Position numbers and translations under genes: made by a program. DNA of 25,582 nucleotides from RGIG8700 sp045648505 (GTDB lineage: Bacteria; Bacillota; Clostridia; RGIG6154). Of this stretch, positions 7,171 to 15,454 are shown one piece after another. The stretch lies in contig JAZROD010000007.1 in NCBI GenBank assembly GCA_045648505.1, forward strand, positions 1 through 25,582. Direction: 5' to 3'. Below the pieces are notes generated by a model. That model made no database searches and was not told where the DNA came from. It worked only from the letters and a program-made list of their open reading frames with translations. Each line of letters begins with the position of its first letter. The first letter of the stretch is position 1.

Positions 7171-9369
7171 CTATTCTACATCAAGATGTCTGAATTCAAC
7201 ATATACAACACTGCCCTTATCAACCACAGTTCCCGGTGCAGGTTCCTGTTTTGCCACAATGGTATCTCCCGCTTGTGCAACACCACTTCCACCACCTGTG
7301 ATTTTCATATTAAGGCCACTGCTTACAATTATATTATTAGCCTGAAGAACAGTGCAGTTTGCAACCGAAGGAACGGTTACCTGCATTGTTTCTGTTTCTT
7401 CTGTGTAAAGAATAACAACAGTTCCTTCAGGAAGTCTTACACCGCTTTGAGGTACTTGTTTCACAATAGTTTCGCCTTTTCCCTCAATACTGTATTTAAA
7501 ACCTGCATCAACAACAAGCTTTTTAGCTTCTTCTGCAGTTTTTCCTACCACATTAACAATCTGAATTTCCTGACTCTGTTCTTCTTCGGTCAGAACTTTT
7601 TCAACACCTAAATACTGAAGAGTGTTTTCCATTATTCTTCCCACAACAGGTGCCGCAATAACACCACCGAAATACTGACCTGCTTCAGGTTCGTCTATCA
7701 TAACCAAAACTGCAACCTGTGGGTCATCTGCAGGAGCAAATGCAACCATTGATGCTATCTTTTTATTGGCAGAACGAGGTTGTTTTTCAGATGTTCCTGT
7801 TTTACCTGCAACTCTGTAGCCTTTGATATATGCATTTTTACCTGAACCGATTGCCACCGCTTCTTCAAGCATATTTCTTAACTTTTCGCTTGTTTTTTCA
7901 GAAACAACCTGTCTTTTTACTTCTGTCTGTGTTTTCTTTATAACATTTCCGTCTGCATCTATAATTTCTTTAACAACGTGTGGAGTTACATATTTACCGT
8001 TATTGGCAACGGCTGATATTGCCGCTATAAGCTGAATAGGTGTAACCTGAAATCCCTGACCGAAAGATGTTGTTGCATTTTCAACAGGACCGTAATAGTT
8101 TTCATCGAAGAAAATACCCAGTGCTTCGCCTGTTACATCAATTCCTGTTTTTTCGGTCAGACCGAAACCGCCTACATATTTAAAGAAGTTTTCCTTGCCA
8201 ACGCTCATACCAATTTCTATGAAAGCAGGGTTACATGAGTTCTGAATTGCCTGTGCGAAGGTCTGAATTCCGTGACCGCCCGCTTTCCAGCATTTGATTC
8301 TTACACCTGAAACCTCTGTTGAGCCTGAACAATAAAATGTTTTGTTTTCAGGAATAAGATTTTGCTCAATGGCTATGGCAGATGTTAAAATTTTAAATGT
8401 TGAGCCCGGCTCGTATGTATCAACTACCGCCTTGTTTCTCCACATTTTATTTCTTGCAGCTGCAATAAGCTTGTTTTTTTCTTCATCTGTTTCAGCTTCT
8501 TCAATTTCTGCAAGAGCTGTTTCTTCTGTTATAACTGCATATTTATTTGGGTCAAAATCAGGCTTTGTTGCCATTGCAAGAATTTCCCCTGTTTTTACAT
8601 CCATAACAATTGCACAAGCACCTTGCTTTGCATCGTTTTCAAGAATTGCAGTTTCAAGTTCATTTTCCACATAATGCTGAATAACTTCGTCTATTGTAAG
8701 AACAAGACTGCATCCGTCCTTTGAACTGTGGTACTGCTCATATTCATAAGAAACCTCAACACCACGAACATCCTGGGCGGTTACAATTCTTCCCGATTCG
8801 CCTGTCAGATATGAGTCATATTTAAGCTCTATACCTGAAAGTCCCTGATTATCTGTACCTGTATAACCAAGAACATGTGATGCAAAGTTTTTATATGGAT
8901 AATATCTTTTTGAGTCTTCAACTACTGCTATTCCAGGTAAATTACCTTCAGCAATCTGTTCTCTTATCTTCTGTGCCGCTTCTGTTTCTATTTTTGATTT
9001 GATTATTTCGTATCTTGAACTTTTTGTTACATCTTTTTTTACATCTTCATAGTCAAGCTGGAGAATTTCAGAAAGAATTTTTGAAACGCTTTCAACTTCA
9101 TCCTCGTCTTTTACAATCTGTGGGTCTGCAACAACTGTATCAACCGATGCAGAAATTGCAAGTTCTTTCATATTTCTGTCGTAAATTGTTCCTCTTTTTG
9201 GATTTATGACTCTGTCTTTTGTCTGTTGTTGCATAGCAAGTTCCTGCCATTTATCCCCTTCAACAAACTGTATCCAGAAGATTTTGCCCAGCATAATCGC
9301 AACAAAAACAACAATGCCGCAAAGCATAAACAATATTCTCTTTTTTGTTATACTTTTTACCTTTGCCAT
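7171..9369 (-). CDS. Class B penicillin-binding protein with PASTA domains (FtsI/SpoVD family)
   Basis: This is a membrane-anchored transpeptidase for septal or spore-cortex peptidoglycan cross-linking. From the ATG at 9369 (AGAGGA 5 nt upstream) it has 732 residues. A TTG nine codons earlier (9396) lacks a ribosome binding site and lies within a hairpin. It has one transmembrane anchor (about 12-35), a dimerisation domain beginning with NPKRGTIYDRN (about 56-66), and a transpeptidase domain with SxxK (STFK, 323-326), SxN (SCN, 378-380) and KTG (KTG, 523-525). Two PASTA repeats follow, starting near VNVVGKTAEEAKK and VTVPSVANCTVLQ. B. subtilis has both pbpB and spoVD here. This organism has only one in the cluster, so its division or sporulation role is open. 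Confidence 0.93.
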   Translation of the reverse strand: MAKVKSITKKRILFMLCGIVVFVAIMLGKIFWIQFVEGDKWQELAMQQQTKDRVINPKRGTIYDRNMKELAISASVDTVVADPQIVKDEDEVESVSKILSEILQLDYEDVKKDVTKSSRYEIIKSKIETEAAQKIREQIAEGNLPGIAVVEDSKRYYPYKNFASHVLGYTGTDNQGLSGIELKYDSYLTGESGRIVTAQDVRGVEVSYEYEQYHSSKDGCSLVLTIDEVIQHYVENELETAILENDAKQGACAIVMDVKTGEILAMATKPDFDPNKYAVITEETALAEIEEAETDEEKNKLIAAARNKMWRNKAVVDTYEPGSTFKILTSAIAIEQNLIPENKTFYCSGSTEVSGVRIKCWKAGGHGIQTFAQAIQNSCNPAFIEIGMSVGKENFFKYVGGFGLTEKTGIDVTGEALGIFFDENYYGPVENATTSFGQGFQVTPIQLIAAISAVANNGKYVTPHVVKEIIDADGNVIKKTQTEVKRQVVSEKTSEKLRNMLEEAVAIGSGKNAYIKGYRVAGKTGTSEKQPRSANKKIASMVAFAPADDPQVAVLVMIDEPEAGQYFGGVIAAPVVGRIMENTLQYLGVEKVLTEEEQSQEIQIVNVVGKTAEEAKKLVVDAGFKYSIEGKGETIVKQVPQSGVRLPEGTVVILYTEETETMQVTVPSVANCTVLQANNIIVSSGLNMKITGGGSGVAQAGDTIVAKQEPAPGTVVDKGSVVYVEFRHLDVE

Positions 9370-9393
9370 AAAATTCCTCTTTTTTTTGACTGA

Positions 9394-9425
9394 CAAAGGG
9401 GTTTATACTTCCATAAACCCCTTTG
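9394..9425. repeat. Perfect 13-bp inverted repeat between the FtsL-like and PBP genes
   Basis: CAAAGGGGTTTAT (9394-9406) pairs perfectly with ATAAACCCCTTTG (9413-9425) around a 6-nt loop, in the 89-bp gap. In the minus-strand transcript no U run follows; the next bases are TCAGTC and then A8, so it is a poor terminator for the operon. On the plus side ATGTTTTTCT follows, but no plus-strand gene ends here. It may be an RNA-processing or stability hairpin, or a partial block to antisense transcription. Confidence 0.6.
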
Positions 9426-9458
9426 ATGTTTTTCTATTCATTTTAATATACTTTGAAA

Positions 9459-9938
9459 TCAATATAAATATTCCTTGCAAAATTCCCACGCCTTTGAGAA
9501 GAAATTGCTTCCGTTATCTGTTCCTGATTTTACGGCAACTGCTTTGCTTCCCATATCAAGGTCAACTTCAACAACCTGATGCTGCTGTGGTATTCCCATA
9601 TTAAGTTCTTGTGTTGCAACCGCCTGAACGGTGTTTAAATCTGTCATACTTTCAAGTTTTACCGCTGATTGCTGAACCTGTTTTTCTACTTTTGCAAGAT
9701 TTGAATTAAGTGATGCAATTTCATTGTTCATTTCTGCAATTACTGCACTTCTGAAAACTATGATGAATACTGCAGTAAAAAGACCAATCATAAACACTTT
9801 ATAAAAAAGCGCATTGTTTTCTTGTACTTTTACTTTTTTACGAGTATTTGTTTTCGGTTTTGCCTGTACTTCCGGTGCAGGTGCATATCCATATTTAGGA
9901 AGTGTGTTTCCTGAAATATAACCGCTGTATCCGCTCAT
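9459..9938 (-). CDS. FtsL-like septum formation initiator
   Basis: The protein fits FtsL, a bitopic divisome protein forming a complex with DivIB and DivIC, by architecture and position more than by sequence. The 159 residues have a Pro/Lys-rich cytoplasmic tail (about 1-43), one transmembrane helix (about 44-66), then a heptad-like coiled coil (about 67-100, NEIASLNSNLAKVEKQV) and a polar tail ending with aromatic residues. The ATG has AAAGGAG 6 nt upstream. The gene lies 11 nt after rsmH and before the class B PBP, which is the standard ftsL position. Confidence 0.75.
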   Translation of the reverse strand: MSGYSGYISGNTLPKYGYAPAPEVQAKPKTNTRKKVKVQENNALFYKVFMIGLFTAVFIIVFRSAVIAEMNNEIASLNSNLAKVEKQVQQSAVKLESMTDLNTVQAVATQELNMGIPQQHQVVEVDLDMGSKAVAVKSGTDNGSNFFSKAWEFCKEYLY

Positions 9939-9949
9939 TTGTTTCTCCT

Positions 9950-10882
9950 TTATAATTTTTCTATTATTCTCAATTTAGCACAGGATGACCTTGAGTTAAA
10001 TTCAAGTTCTTTTTCTCCTGCTATTATGGGCTTTCTGTTCACAAGCTTTCCTTTTGGTTTGTTACCGCAAACACAAATTGGGAAATCAGGCGGACAGGTG
10101 CATCCTTTACAAAAATCGTTAAATGTGTTTTTAACTATTCTGTCTTCTAGTGAGTGGAAAGTTATTATTGCAAGTCTTCCACCCGGTTTTAAAACATCGA
10201 AGAAATCTTCAACTGCTTGTTTTAAAACACTTAATTCTGAATTCACTTCTATTCTTATTGCCTGAAAAACTCTCTTTGCCGGATGTCCTCCGCTTCTTCT
10301 TGCCGCCGCAGGAATTCCTGCCTTGATAAGCTCTGCAAGTTCAAAGGTTGTTTCAACAGGTTTGATTTTTCTGGCTTTATCTATTTCTTCTGCAATACGA
10401 AAAGCAAATTTTTCTTCACCAAAGTCCCTGAAGATTTTGGCAAGCTCTGTCTTTTCGTAATTATTAACAACCTCATAAGCCGAAAGGCTCTGACTCTGAT
10501 CCATTCTCATATCAAGTCTTGCATCGGCATTATACGAAAAACCTCTTTCGCCGTTATCAAGCTGATATGATGAAACTCCAAGGTCAAGGATTGCTCCCAT
10601 AAGTCCGCCAATTTCATATTCTTTAAGAATGTTTTTTATTTCACAGTAATTGCTTTTATGAAAGATTACACGGTCTTTATATTCTTTTAGTCTTTCCCCT
10701 GCCGCAGTTAAAGCTTCTATATCTCTGTCAATTCCCACAAGCTTAATTTTGTCAAGCTCCTGAAGAAGCTTTAAAGAATGTCCGCCACCGCCAAGAGTAC
10801 CATCTGCAAAATAGCCTTCGTTATTAACAGCTAAAGCTTCAACGCTTTCATCAAGCAAAACTGAAATGTGTTTGAATTCCAT
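9950..10882 (-). CDS. rsmH: 16S rRNA (cytosine1402-N4)-methyltransferase RsmH
   Basis: RsmH (MraW) is a SAM-dependent methyltransferase that modifies C1402 in the 16S rRNA decoding centre. The 310 residues begin MEFKHISVLLDE and carry the SAM motif DGTLGGGGHS (27-36), AILDLGVSSYQLD, ERGFSYNADARLDMRMD, RRSGGHPAKRVFQAIRIEVN and the C-terminal cysteine-rich CTCPPDFPICVCG segment, all family hallmarks. It starts 2 nt after the mraZ stop with no convincing ribosome binding site (CGGTTTATAATT before the ATG), so translation is probably coupled to mraZ. Confidence 0.95.
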   Translation of the reverse strand: MEFKHISVLLDESVEALAVNNEGYFADGTLGGGGHSLKLLQELDKIKLVGIDRDIEALTAAGERLKEYKDRVIFHKSNYCEIKNILKEYEIGGLMGAILDLGVSSYQLDNGERGFSYNADARLDMRMDQSQSLSAYEVVNNYEKTELAKIFRDFGEEKFAFRIAEEIDKARKIKPVETTFELAELIKAGIPAAARRSGGHPAKRVFQAIRIEVNSELSVLKQAVEDFFDVLKPGGRLAIITFHSLEDRIVKNTFNDFCKGCTCPPDFPICVCGNKPKGKLVNRKPIIAGEKELEFNSRSSCAKLRIIEKL

Positions 10883-10884
10883 AA

Positions 10885-11325
10885 TTATAAACCGTAGCTT
10901 GAAAGATGCTCTGCAAACTGTTCTTCGTCGATTTCAGTTTCTTCAGCGTTATAATCAAGCCATTTATTGTAATCCCAGAGTTCAATGTATGAACCTTGTC
11001 CCACAACTGCAACATCTCTTTCAAGACCTGCATATTTGATAAGGATATCCGGAATTAAAATTCTTCCCTGCTTATCCACATTGCATTCTGCAGAATGGGA
11101 AAGCACTTCTCTTTTAAATCTTACTGCGATTTTATCGCTTTCTTTAATGGCAGATACTTTTTCAAAAAACAAGTTCCATTCCTGTGGGGAATAAACCTTA
11201 AGGCACTGACCTTTTTCCTGAGAGATGGTTATGTAGAAGATTTCACCGATATCATCACGGAATTTTGCAGGCATAATAATTCTGCCTTTAGCATCTACGC
11301 TATGGTTATATTCGCCTATAAGCAT
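10885..11325 (-). CDS. mraZ: Transcriptional regulator MraZ
   Basis: MraZ is an AbrB-fold DNA-binding protein that regulates its own dcw operon. From the ATG at 11325 (AAAGGAG ribosome binding site) it has 146 residues. An upstream GTG at 11376 is rejected because it falls within the operator and the family start MLIGEYNHSVDAKGR is at 11325. Two copies of the family DxxxR motif are visible (DAKGR near 10-14 and DKQGR near 83-87). It is the first gene of the cluster, behind the promoter at 11407-11435 and the AAAGTG boxes at 11360-11400. Confidence 0.95.
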   Translation of the reverse strand: MLIGEYNHSVDAKGRIIMPAKFRDDIGEIFYITISQEKGQCLKVYSPQEWNLFFEKVSAIKESDKIAVRFKREVLSHSAECNVDKQGRILIPDILIKYAGLERDVAVVGQGSYIELWDYNKWLDYNAEETEIDEEQFAEHLSSYGL

Positions 11326-11359
11326 TTGCAAAACTCCTTTCTGTATCTTTTTGGTAAAT

Positions 11360-11400
11360 CTGACACTTTCCACCACTTTTGTGTACTAACCCACCACTTT
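11360..11400 (-). promoter_or_regulatory. Candidate MraZ operator (AAAGTG boxes)
   Basis: On the minus strand AAAGTGGTGG (11400-11391), AAAGTGGTGG (11379-11370) and AAAGTGTCAG (11369-11360) are direct repeats with starts 21 and 10 bp apart, that is, on helical-turn spacing. AAAGTG-type repeats upstream of mraZ are the known MraZ targets in mollicutes, and TGGG-type repeats in E. coli. The boxes begin just downstream of the -10 element and cover the predicted transcription start, as expected for autorepression. Confidence 0.7.
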
Positions 11401-11406
11401 GCTATT

Positions 11407-11435
11407 ATAATACTACATTTTAGTCAAATAATCAA
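11407..11435 (-). promoter_or_regulatory. Promoter of the mraZ-divIB operon
   Basis: On the minus strand TTGATT (11435-11430) and TATTAT (11412-11407) are separated by 17 nt. An overlapping TATAAT at 11409-11404 would sit 20 nt from the same -35 box. Transcription would start near 11400, leaving a leader of about 75 nt before the mraZ ATG. Confidence 0.65.
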
Positions 11436-11514
11436 GTGTTTTTTGAAAAAATTTATAAATTTTTTATCATATTTTCAAAAAATCTCTACATATATATAAA
11501 AAACAGAAAAACAG

Positions 11515-11543
11515 ATGACAAAACAACAATCTTGTGGTATACT
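11515..11543 (+). promoter_or_regulatory. Promoter of the glgA-glgP-amylase operon
   Basis: ATGACA (11515-11520) and TATACT (11538-11543) are separated by 17 nt, about 30 nt upstream of the glgA ATG. It is divergent from the dcw promoter, with about 80 bp of very AT-rich DNA between them. Confidence 0.7.
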
Positions 11544-11575
11544 ATTGAATATATTTTAAAGGCGGAGGTAACATT

Positions 11576-13000
11576 ATGAAAAAAATATTGTTCGCTACCA
11601 GCGAAGCTTATCCATTCTTAAAAACAGGAGGCCTCGGAGATGTAGCTTATGCACTTCCTAAAGAACTTAACAAAAACGGCTACGAAACCAGAGTTATTTG
11701 TCCCCTTTATCAGGATATTAAAGATGAATATAAAAATAAAATGAAAAAGATTTGCGATTTTACTGTACCAGTTGGTTGGAGAAGCCAATATTGCGGTCTT
11801 TTAACCGCAACACTTGGAAACACAGTATTTTACTTTATTGACAATGAATATTATTTCAAAAGAGGCGGAGCATACGGATATTATGATGATGGTGAAAGAT
11901 TTGCTTTCTTTGACAGAGCAATTTTAGAAGCTATCCTCCGTATGGACGATTTTGACCCTGATATTATTCATTGTAACGACTGGCATACAGGTCTTGTTCC
12001 TGTGCTTATGCACCACTATTACTACGGAACAAAAGCATTCTGCAAAGTTGTATATTCAATCCACAACTTAAAATTCCAGGGAATGTTCCCTAAACAGATT
12101 TTAACAGAGCTTTTAAACTTAAACGACGGTTATTATGCCGATGACAAACTTAAATTCTATGACTGTATTTCATTTATGAAGGGCGGTATTGTTTACTCTG
12201 ATTTCGTAAACACCGTTAGCCCTACTTATGCTGAAGAAATTCAGGGTGAATACTACGGTGAAGGACTTGACGGAGTTTTAAGAGAAAACAACTACAAGCT
12301 CAAAGGTATTTTGAACGGTATAGATTATGAAATCTATGACCCTAAAACAGATAAAGCCCTTTTTGAAAACTACAGTTCTGTTAAAGTTGATAAAAAGAAA
12401 GTCAACAAAACAAAGCTTCAGCAGGAACTTGGACTTGCAGTATCTGAAGACATACCTATGATTGGTATAATAAGCAGAATGACTCCACAGAAAGGCTTTG
12501 ACCTTGTTATTGCAGTACTTGAGCAGATTATGAGCAACAATGTTCAGCTTGTTATGCTTGGTACAGGCGACGCGAAATACGAAGAAGTATTCAGATATTT
12601 TGCTCATAAATACCCTGACAGAATGTCTGTTAATATCACATTCTCAGACGACCTTGCAAGAAAAATTTACGCATCTTCAGACCTTTTCTTAATGCCTTCT
12701 CTCTTTGAGCCTTGCGGTCTTGGTCAGCTTATGGCTTTAAGATACGGTTCTATTCCGATTGTTCGTGAAACAGGCGGTCTTAAAGACACTGTTACTCCAT
12801 ACAACGAATTTACAGGCAAGGGCAACGGTTTCTCATTTGCAAACTTCAATGCCCACGAGATGCTTCATGTTATAGAGTACGCGCTTTCACAGTATCATAA
12901 CAAAGAAGCCTGGAGCAAGCTTGTAAGAAATGCTATGAGATGCAAATTCGACTGGTCATCTGCAGCTAAAAACTATATTGATGTTTATGAAAACTTATAA
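11576..13000 (+). CDS. glgA: Glycogen synthase (GlgA, GT5 family)
   Basis: GlgA is a cytoplasmic glucosyltransferase that extends alpha-1,4-glucan from ADP-glucose. At 474 residues it has typical length. The N-terminal KTGGLGDV motif (16-23) binds the nucleotide sugar. HCNDWHTGLVPVLM, YSIHNLKFQGMF, ISRMTPQKGFDLV and the C-terminal FEPCGLGQLMALRYGSIPIVRETGGL (the E-x7-E catalytic region of retaining GT-B enzymes) all match the family. A GGAGG sits 7 nt before the ATG. glgP follows after 18 nt. No glgC or glgD is nearby, so ADP-glucose synthesis must be encoded elsewhere. Confidence 0.95.
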   Translation: MKKILFATSEAYPFLKTGGLGDVAYALPKELNKNGYETRVICPLYQDIKDEYKNKMKKICDFTVPVGWRSQYCGLLTATLGNTVFYFIDNEYYFKRGGAYGYYDDGERFAFFDRAILEAILRMDDFDPDIIHCNDWHTGLVPVLMHHYYYGTKAFCKVVYSIHNLKFQGMFPKQILTELLNLNDGYYADDKLKFYDCISFMKGGIVYSDFVNTVSPTYAEEIQGEYYGEGLDGVLRENNYKLKGILNGIDYEIYDPKTDKALFENYSSVKVDKKKVNKTKLQQELGLAVSEDIPMIGIISRMTPQKGFDLVIAVLEQIMSNNVQLVMLGTGDAKYEEVFRYFAHKYPDRMSVNITFSDDLARKIYASSDLFLMPSLFEPCGLGQLMALRYGSIPIVRETGGLKDTVTPYNEFTGKGNGFSFANFNAHEMLHVIEYALSQYHNKEAWSKLVRNAMRCKFDWSSAAKNYIDVYENL

Positions 13001-13018
13001 TCGAAAGGACAAAAATAA

Positions 13019-15454
13019 ATGCTTAACAAAACTAAGGATCAAATAAAAAAAGACTTTGAAAATAAGCTTATTACAAGATATTCAAAGGATGTTGCACAGG
13101 CACATCCCCTTCATATCTACGAAGCTTTCGGAAGACTTATCAGAGACTATGTAACACAGTACTGGTATGAATCCAAAAACAAGTACAACGAAAAAACCGT
13201 TAAACAGGTACACTATTTCTCAATGGAGTTCCTTCTTGGTAAACTTCTTGATACAACCTTAATCAACTTAGGTATCAAACAGCAGGCTACAGAAGCTCTG
13301 GCAGAACTTGGTATCGACATTAACGACCTTAAGGAAATCGAAATCGAACCTGGTCTTGGTAATGGTGGTCTTGGCAGACTTGCAGCTTGCTTTTTAGACT
13401 CTATGAGTTCAACAGGTATTCCTGCTTATGGTCAGGGTATCAGATACAAATACGGTTTATTCAAACAGACAATCAAAGAAGGTTATCAGCTTGAAGAAGC
13501 AGATAACTGGCTTAAATATGAAAACATCTGGGAAATGAGAAGAGACGACGAAGCGGTTGTTGTTCGTTTTGGCGGTGACATTGATGTTGACATTGACAAA
13601 AACGGTGAAATTCAGGTTCAGCACAAAAACTGTGAAGAAGTTTTAGCAGTTCCTTATGACACACCAATCGTTGGTTACGATTGCAAAAATGTTAACACAT
13701 TAAGACTCTGGAGTGCTAAAGTTATCGGTGAAGAACTTGATTTCTCTGAATTCAGTCACGGTGACTATCTTAAATCAGTTGAAGATAAATACAACACAGA
13801 ATTAATTTCTAATGTTCTTTATCCTGACGACTCAACTTATGAAGGTAAAAAGCTCCGTCTTAAACAGGAATATTTCTTCGTATCTGCAGGTCTTCAGAGC
13901 ATTGTTAAAAAACACAAAAAGCTTGGTCTTTCAATGGAAACATTCTATGAAAACCACGCAGTTCATATTAACGATACTCACCCATCACTTGCTATTGCAG
14001 AGCTTATGAGAATATTAATCGACGAAGAAAATATTCCATGGGCAACAGCTTGGGAAATCACAAAGAAAACTATGGCTTACACAAACCATACAATTATGGC
14101 GGAAGCTTTAGAAAAAATCGATATCAATCTTATGAAATCACTCTTACCTAGAATTTATATGATTATCGATGAAATCAACAAGAGATTTGACTATGCTATC
14201 TATGAAAAATACGGCGATAGCTTTGAAAAGAAATCAAAGATGTCTATTCTCTGGGACGGCAAAGTAAGAATGGCTAACCTTGCAATCGTTGGTTCACATT
14301 CTGTTAACGGTGTTGCCGCACTTCATACAGATATTCTTAAAAATCAGGAATTAAAAGACTTCAACGAATTCTTCCCTGATAAATTCAACAACAAAACAAA
14401 CGGTATTACACACAGAAGATGGCTCATTTCTGCCAACCCTGAACTTACAAATCTTCTTTGTGAAGCAATCGGCGACAGCTGGATTAAGGACCCTGAAAGA
14501 CTTGAAGACCTTCTTCCTTTTGCAGATGATAAAAACTTCAAAGAACAGTTCAGAGCAGTTAAGCACGGTAAAAAGCTTGAGTTTATCGACTATGTAAACA
14601 ACACATTCGATACAAAGCTTGAATCACACTCACTTTACGGCACACAGGTTAAGAGACTTCACGCTTACAAGAGACAGACTCTTAACATTCTCTATGTAAT
14701 GCATCTTTATAATCAGATTCTTGAAAATCCTGATATTGAAATGCAGCCAAGAACTTTTGTATTCGGTGCTAAAGCTTTCTCAAGCTACAGTCTTGCAAAG
14801 AAAGTTATTAAGTTAATCAACGCAGTTGCAGCTAGAGTTAATAATGACCCAATCGTAAGAGGAAGACTTAAAGTTATCTTCATTCCTAACTACAATGTTG
14901 ACCTTGCACAGAGAATTATTCCTGCATCTGATGTTAGTATTCAGATTTCTACTGCATCAAAAGAAGCATCAGGTACAAGTAATATGAAATTTATGATGAA
15001 CGGTGCTATCACACTTGCAACTATGGACGGTGCTAATGTTGAAATTCACGAAGCAGTTGGCGATGAAAACATCGTAACCTTTGGTCTTTCATCAGAAGAA
15101 GTTATCAACTACTATGCACACGGCGGTTACCTTTCATCTGAAATTTACAACAACGATCCAAGAGTTAAGAAGATTCTTGACCAGCTTCGTGGCAACTTCT
15201 ACACAGATGCTCCGGGACAGTTTGATGAAATCTTCAACCACCTTGTTACATGGAATGACGAATTCTTTGTTCTTAAAGATTTCGATGCTTATGTTAAAGC
15301 TAATGAACAGATGGCAAAAATGTATCAGGATAAAGAAAACTGGTACAGAAGTGCTATCATAAATGTAGCTAAATCAGGCAGATTCTCATCAGATAACACA
15401 ATCAGAAACTATGCAAACGATATCTGGGGAATTAACCCAACATTTGTAAAATAA
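13019..15454 (+). CDS. glgP: Glycogen/starch phosphorylase (GT35)
   Basis: This PLP-dependent enzyme releases glucose-1-phosphate from alpha-1,4-glucan. The 811 residues match bacterial GlgP length. The PLP lysine is Lys657 in the signature KEASGTSNMKFMMNGA. EPGLGNGGLGRLAACFLDSM, VHINDTHPSLAIAELMR, KTNGITHRRWL and VFGAKAFSSYSLAKKVI are further hallmarks. A GAAAGGA ribosome binding site precedes the ATG. The stop codon shares one base with the start of the next gene (TAATG), which points to coupled expression with the GH13 enzyme. Confidence 0.96.
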   Translation: MLNKTKDQIKKDFENKLITRYSKDVAQAHPLHIYEAFGRLIRDYVTQYWYESKNKYNEKTVKQVHYFSMEFLLGKLLDTTLINLGIKQQATEALAELGIDINDLKEIEIEPGLGNGGLGRLAACFLDSMSSTGIPAYGQGIRYKYGLFKQTIKEGYQLEEADNWLKYENIWEMRRDDEAVVVRFGGDIDVDIDKNGEIQVQHKNCEEVLAVPYDTPIVGYDCKNVNTLRLWSAKVIGEELDFSEFSHGDYLKSVEDKYNTELISNVLYPDDSTYEGKKLRLKQEYFFVSAGLQSIVKKHKKLGLSMETFYENHAVHINDTHPSLAIAELMRILIDEENIPWATAWEITKKTMAYTNHTIMAEALEKIDINLMKSLLPRIYMIIDEINKRFDYAIYEKYGDSFEKKSKMSILWDGKVRMANLAIVGSHSVNGVAALHTDILKNQELKDFNEFFPDKFNNKTNGITHRRWLISANPELTNLLCEAIGDSWIKDPERLEDLLPFADDKNFKEQFRAVKHGKKLEFIDYVNNTFDTKLESHSLYGTQVKRLHAYKRQTLNILYVMHLYNQILENPDIEMQPRTFVFGAKAFSSYSLAKKVIKLINAVAARVNNDPIVRGRLKVIFIPNYNVDLAQRIIPASDVSIQISTASKEASGTSNMKFMMNGAITLATMDGANVEIHEAVGDENIVTFGLSSEEVINYYAHGGYLSSEIYNNDPRVKKILDQLRGNFYTDAPGQFDEIFNHLVTWNDEFFVLKDFDAYVKANEQMAKMYQDKENWYRSAIINVAKSGRFSSDNTIRNYANDIWGINPTFVK

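Noticed and set aside
9370..9396. Longer class B PBP from a TTG at 9396
   Set aside because: The TTG lies in the base of the 13-bp hairpin without a ribosome binding site, while the ATG at 9369 has AGAGGA.
11326..11376. Longer MraZ from a GTG at 11376
   Set aside because: The extension covers the operator boxes. The ATG at 11325 has AAAGGAG and matches the conserved MraZ start.
11404..11426. TTGACT with TATAAT as the mraZ promoter
   Set aside because: The spacer is only 12 nt. TTGATT with TATTAT at 17 nt is a better fit.
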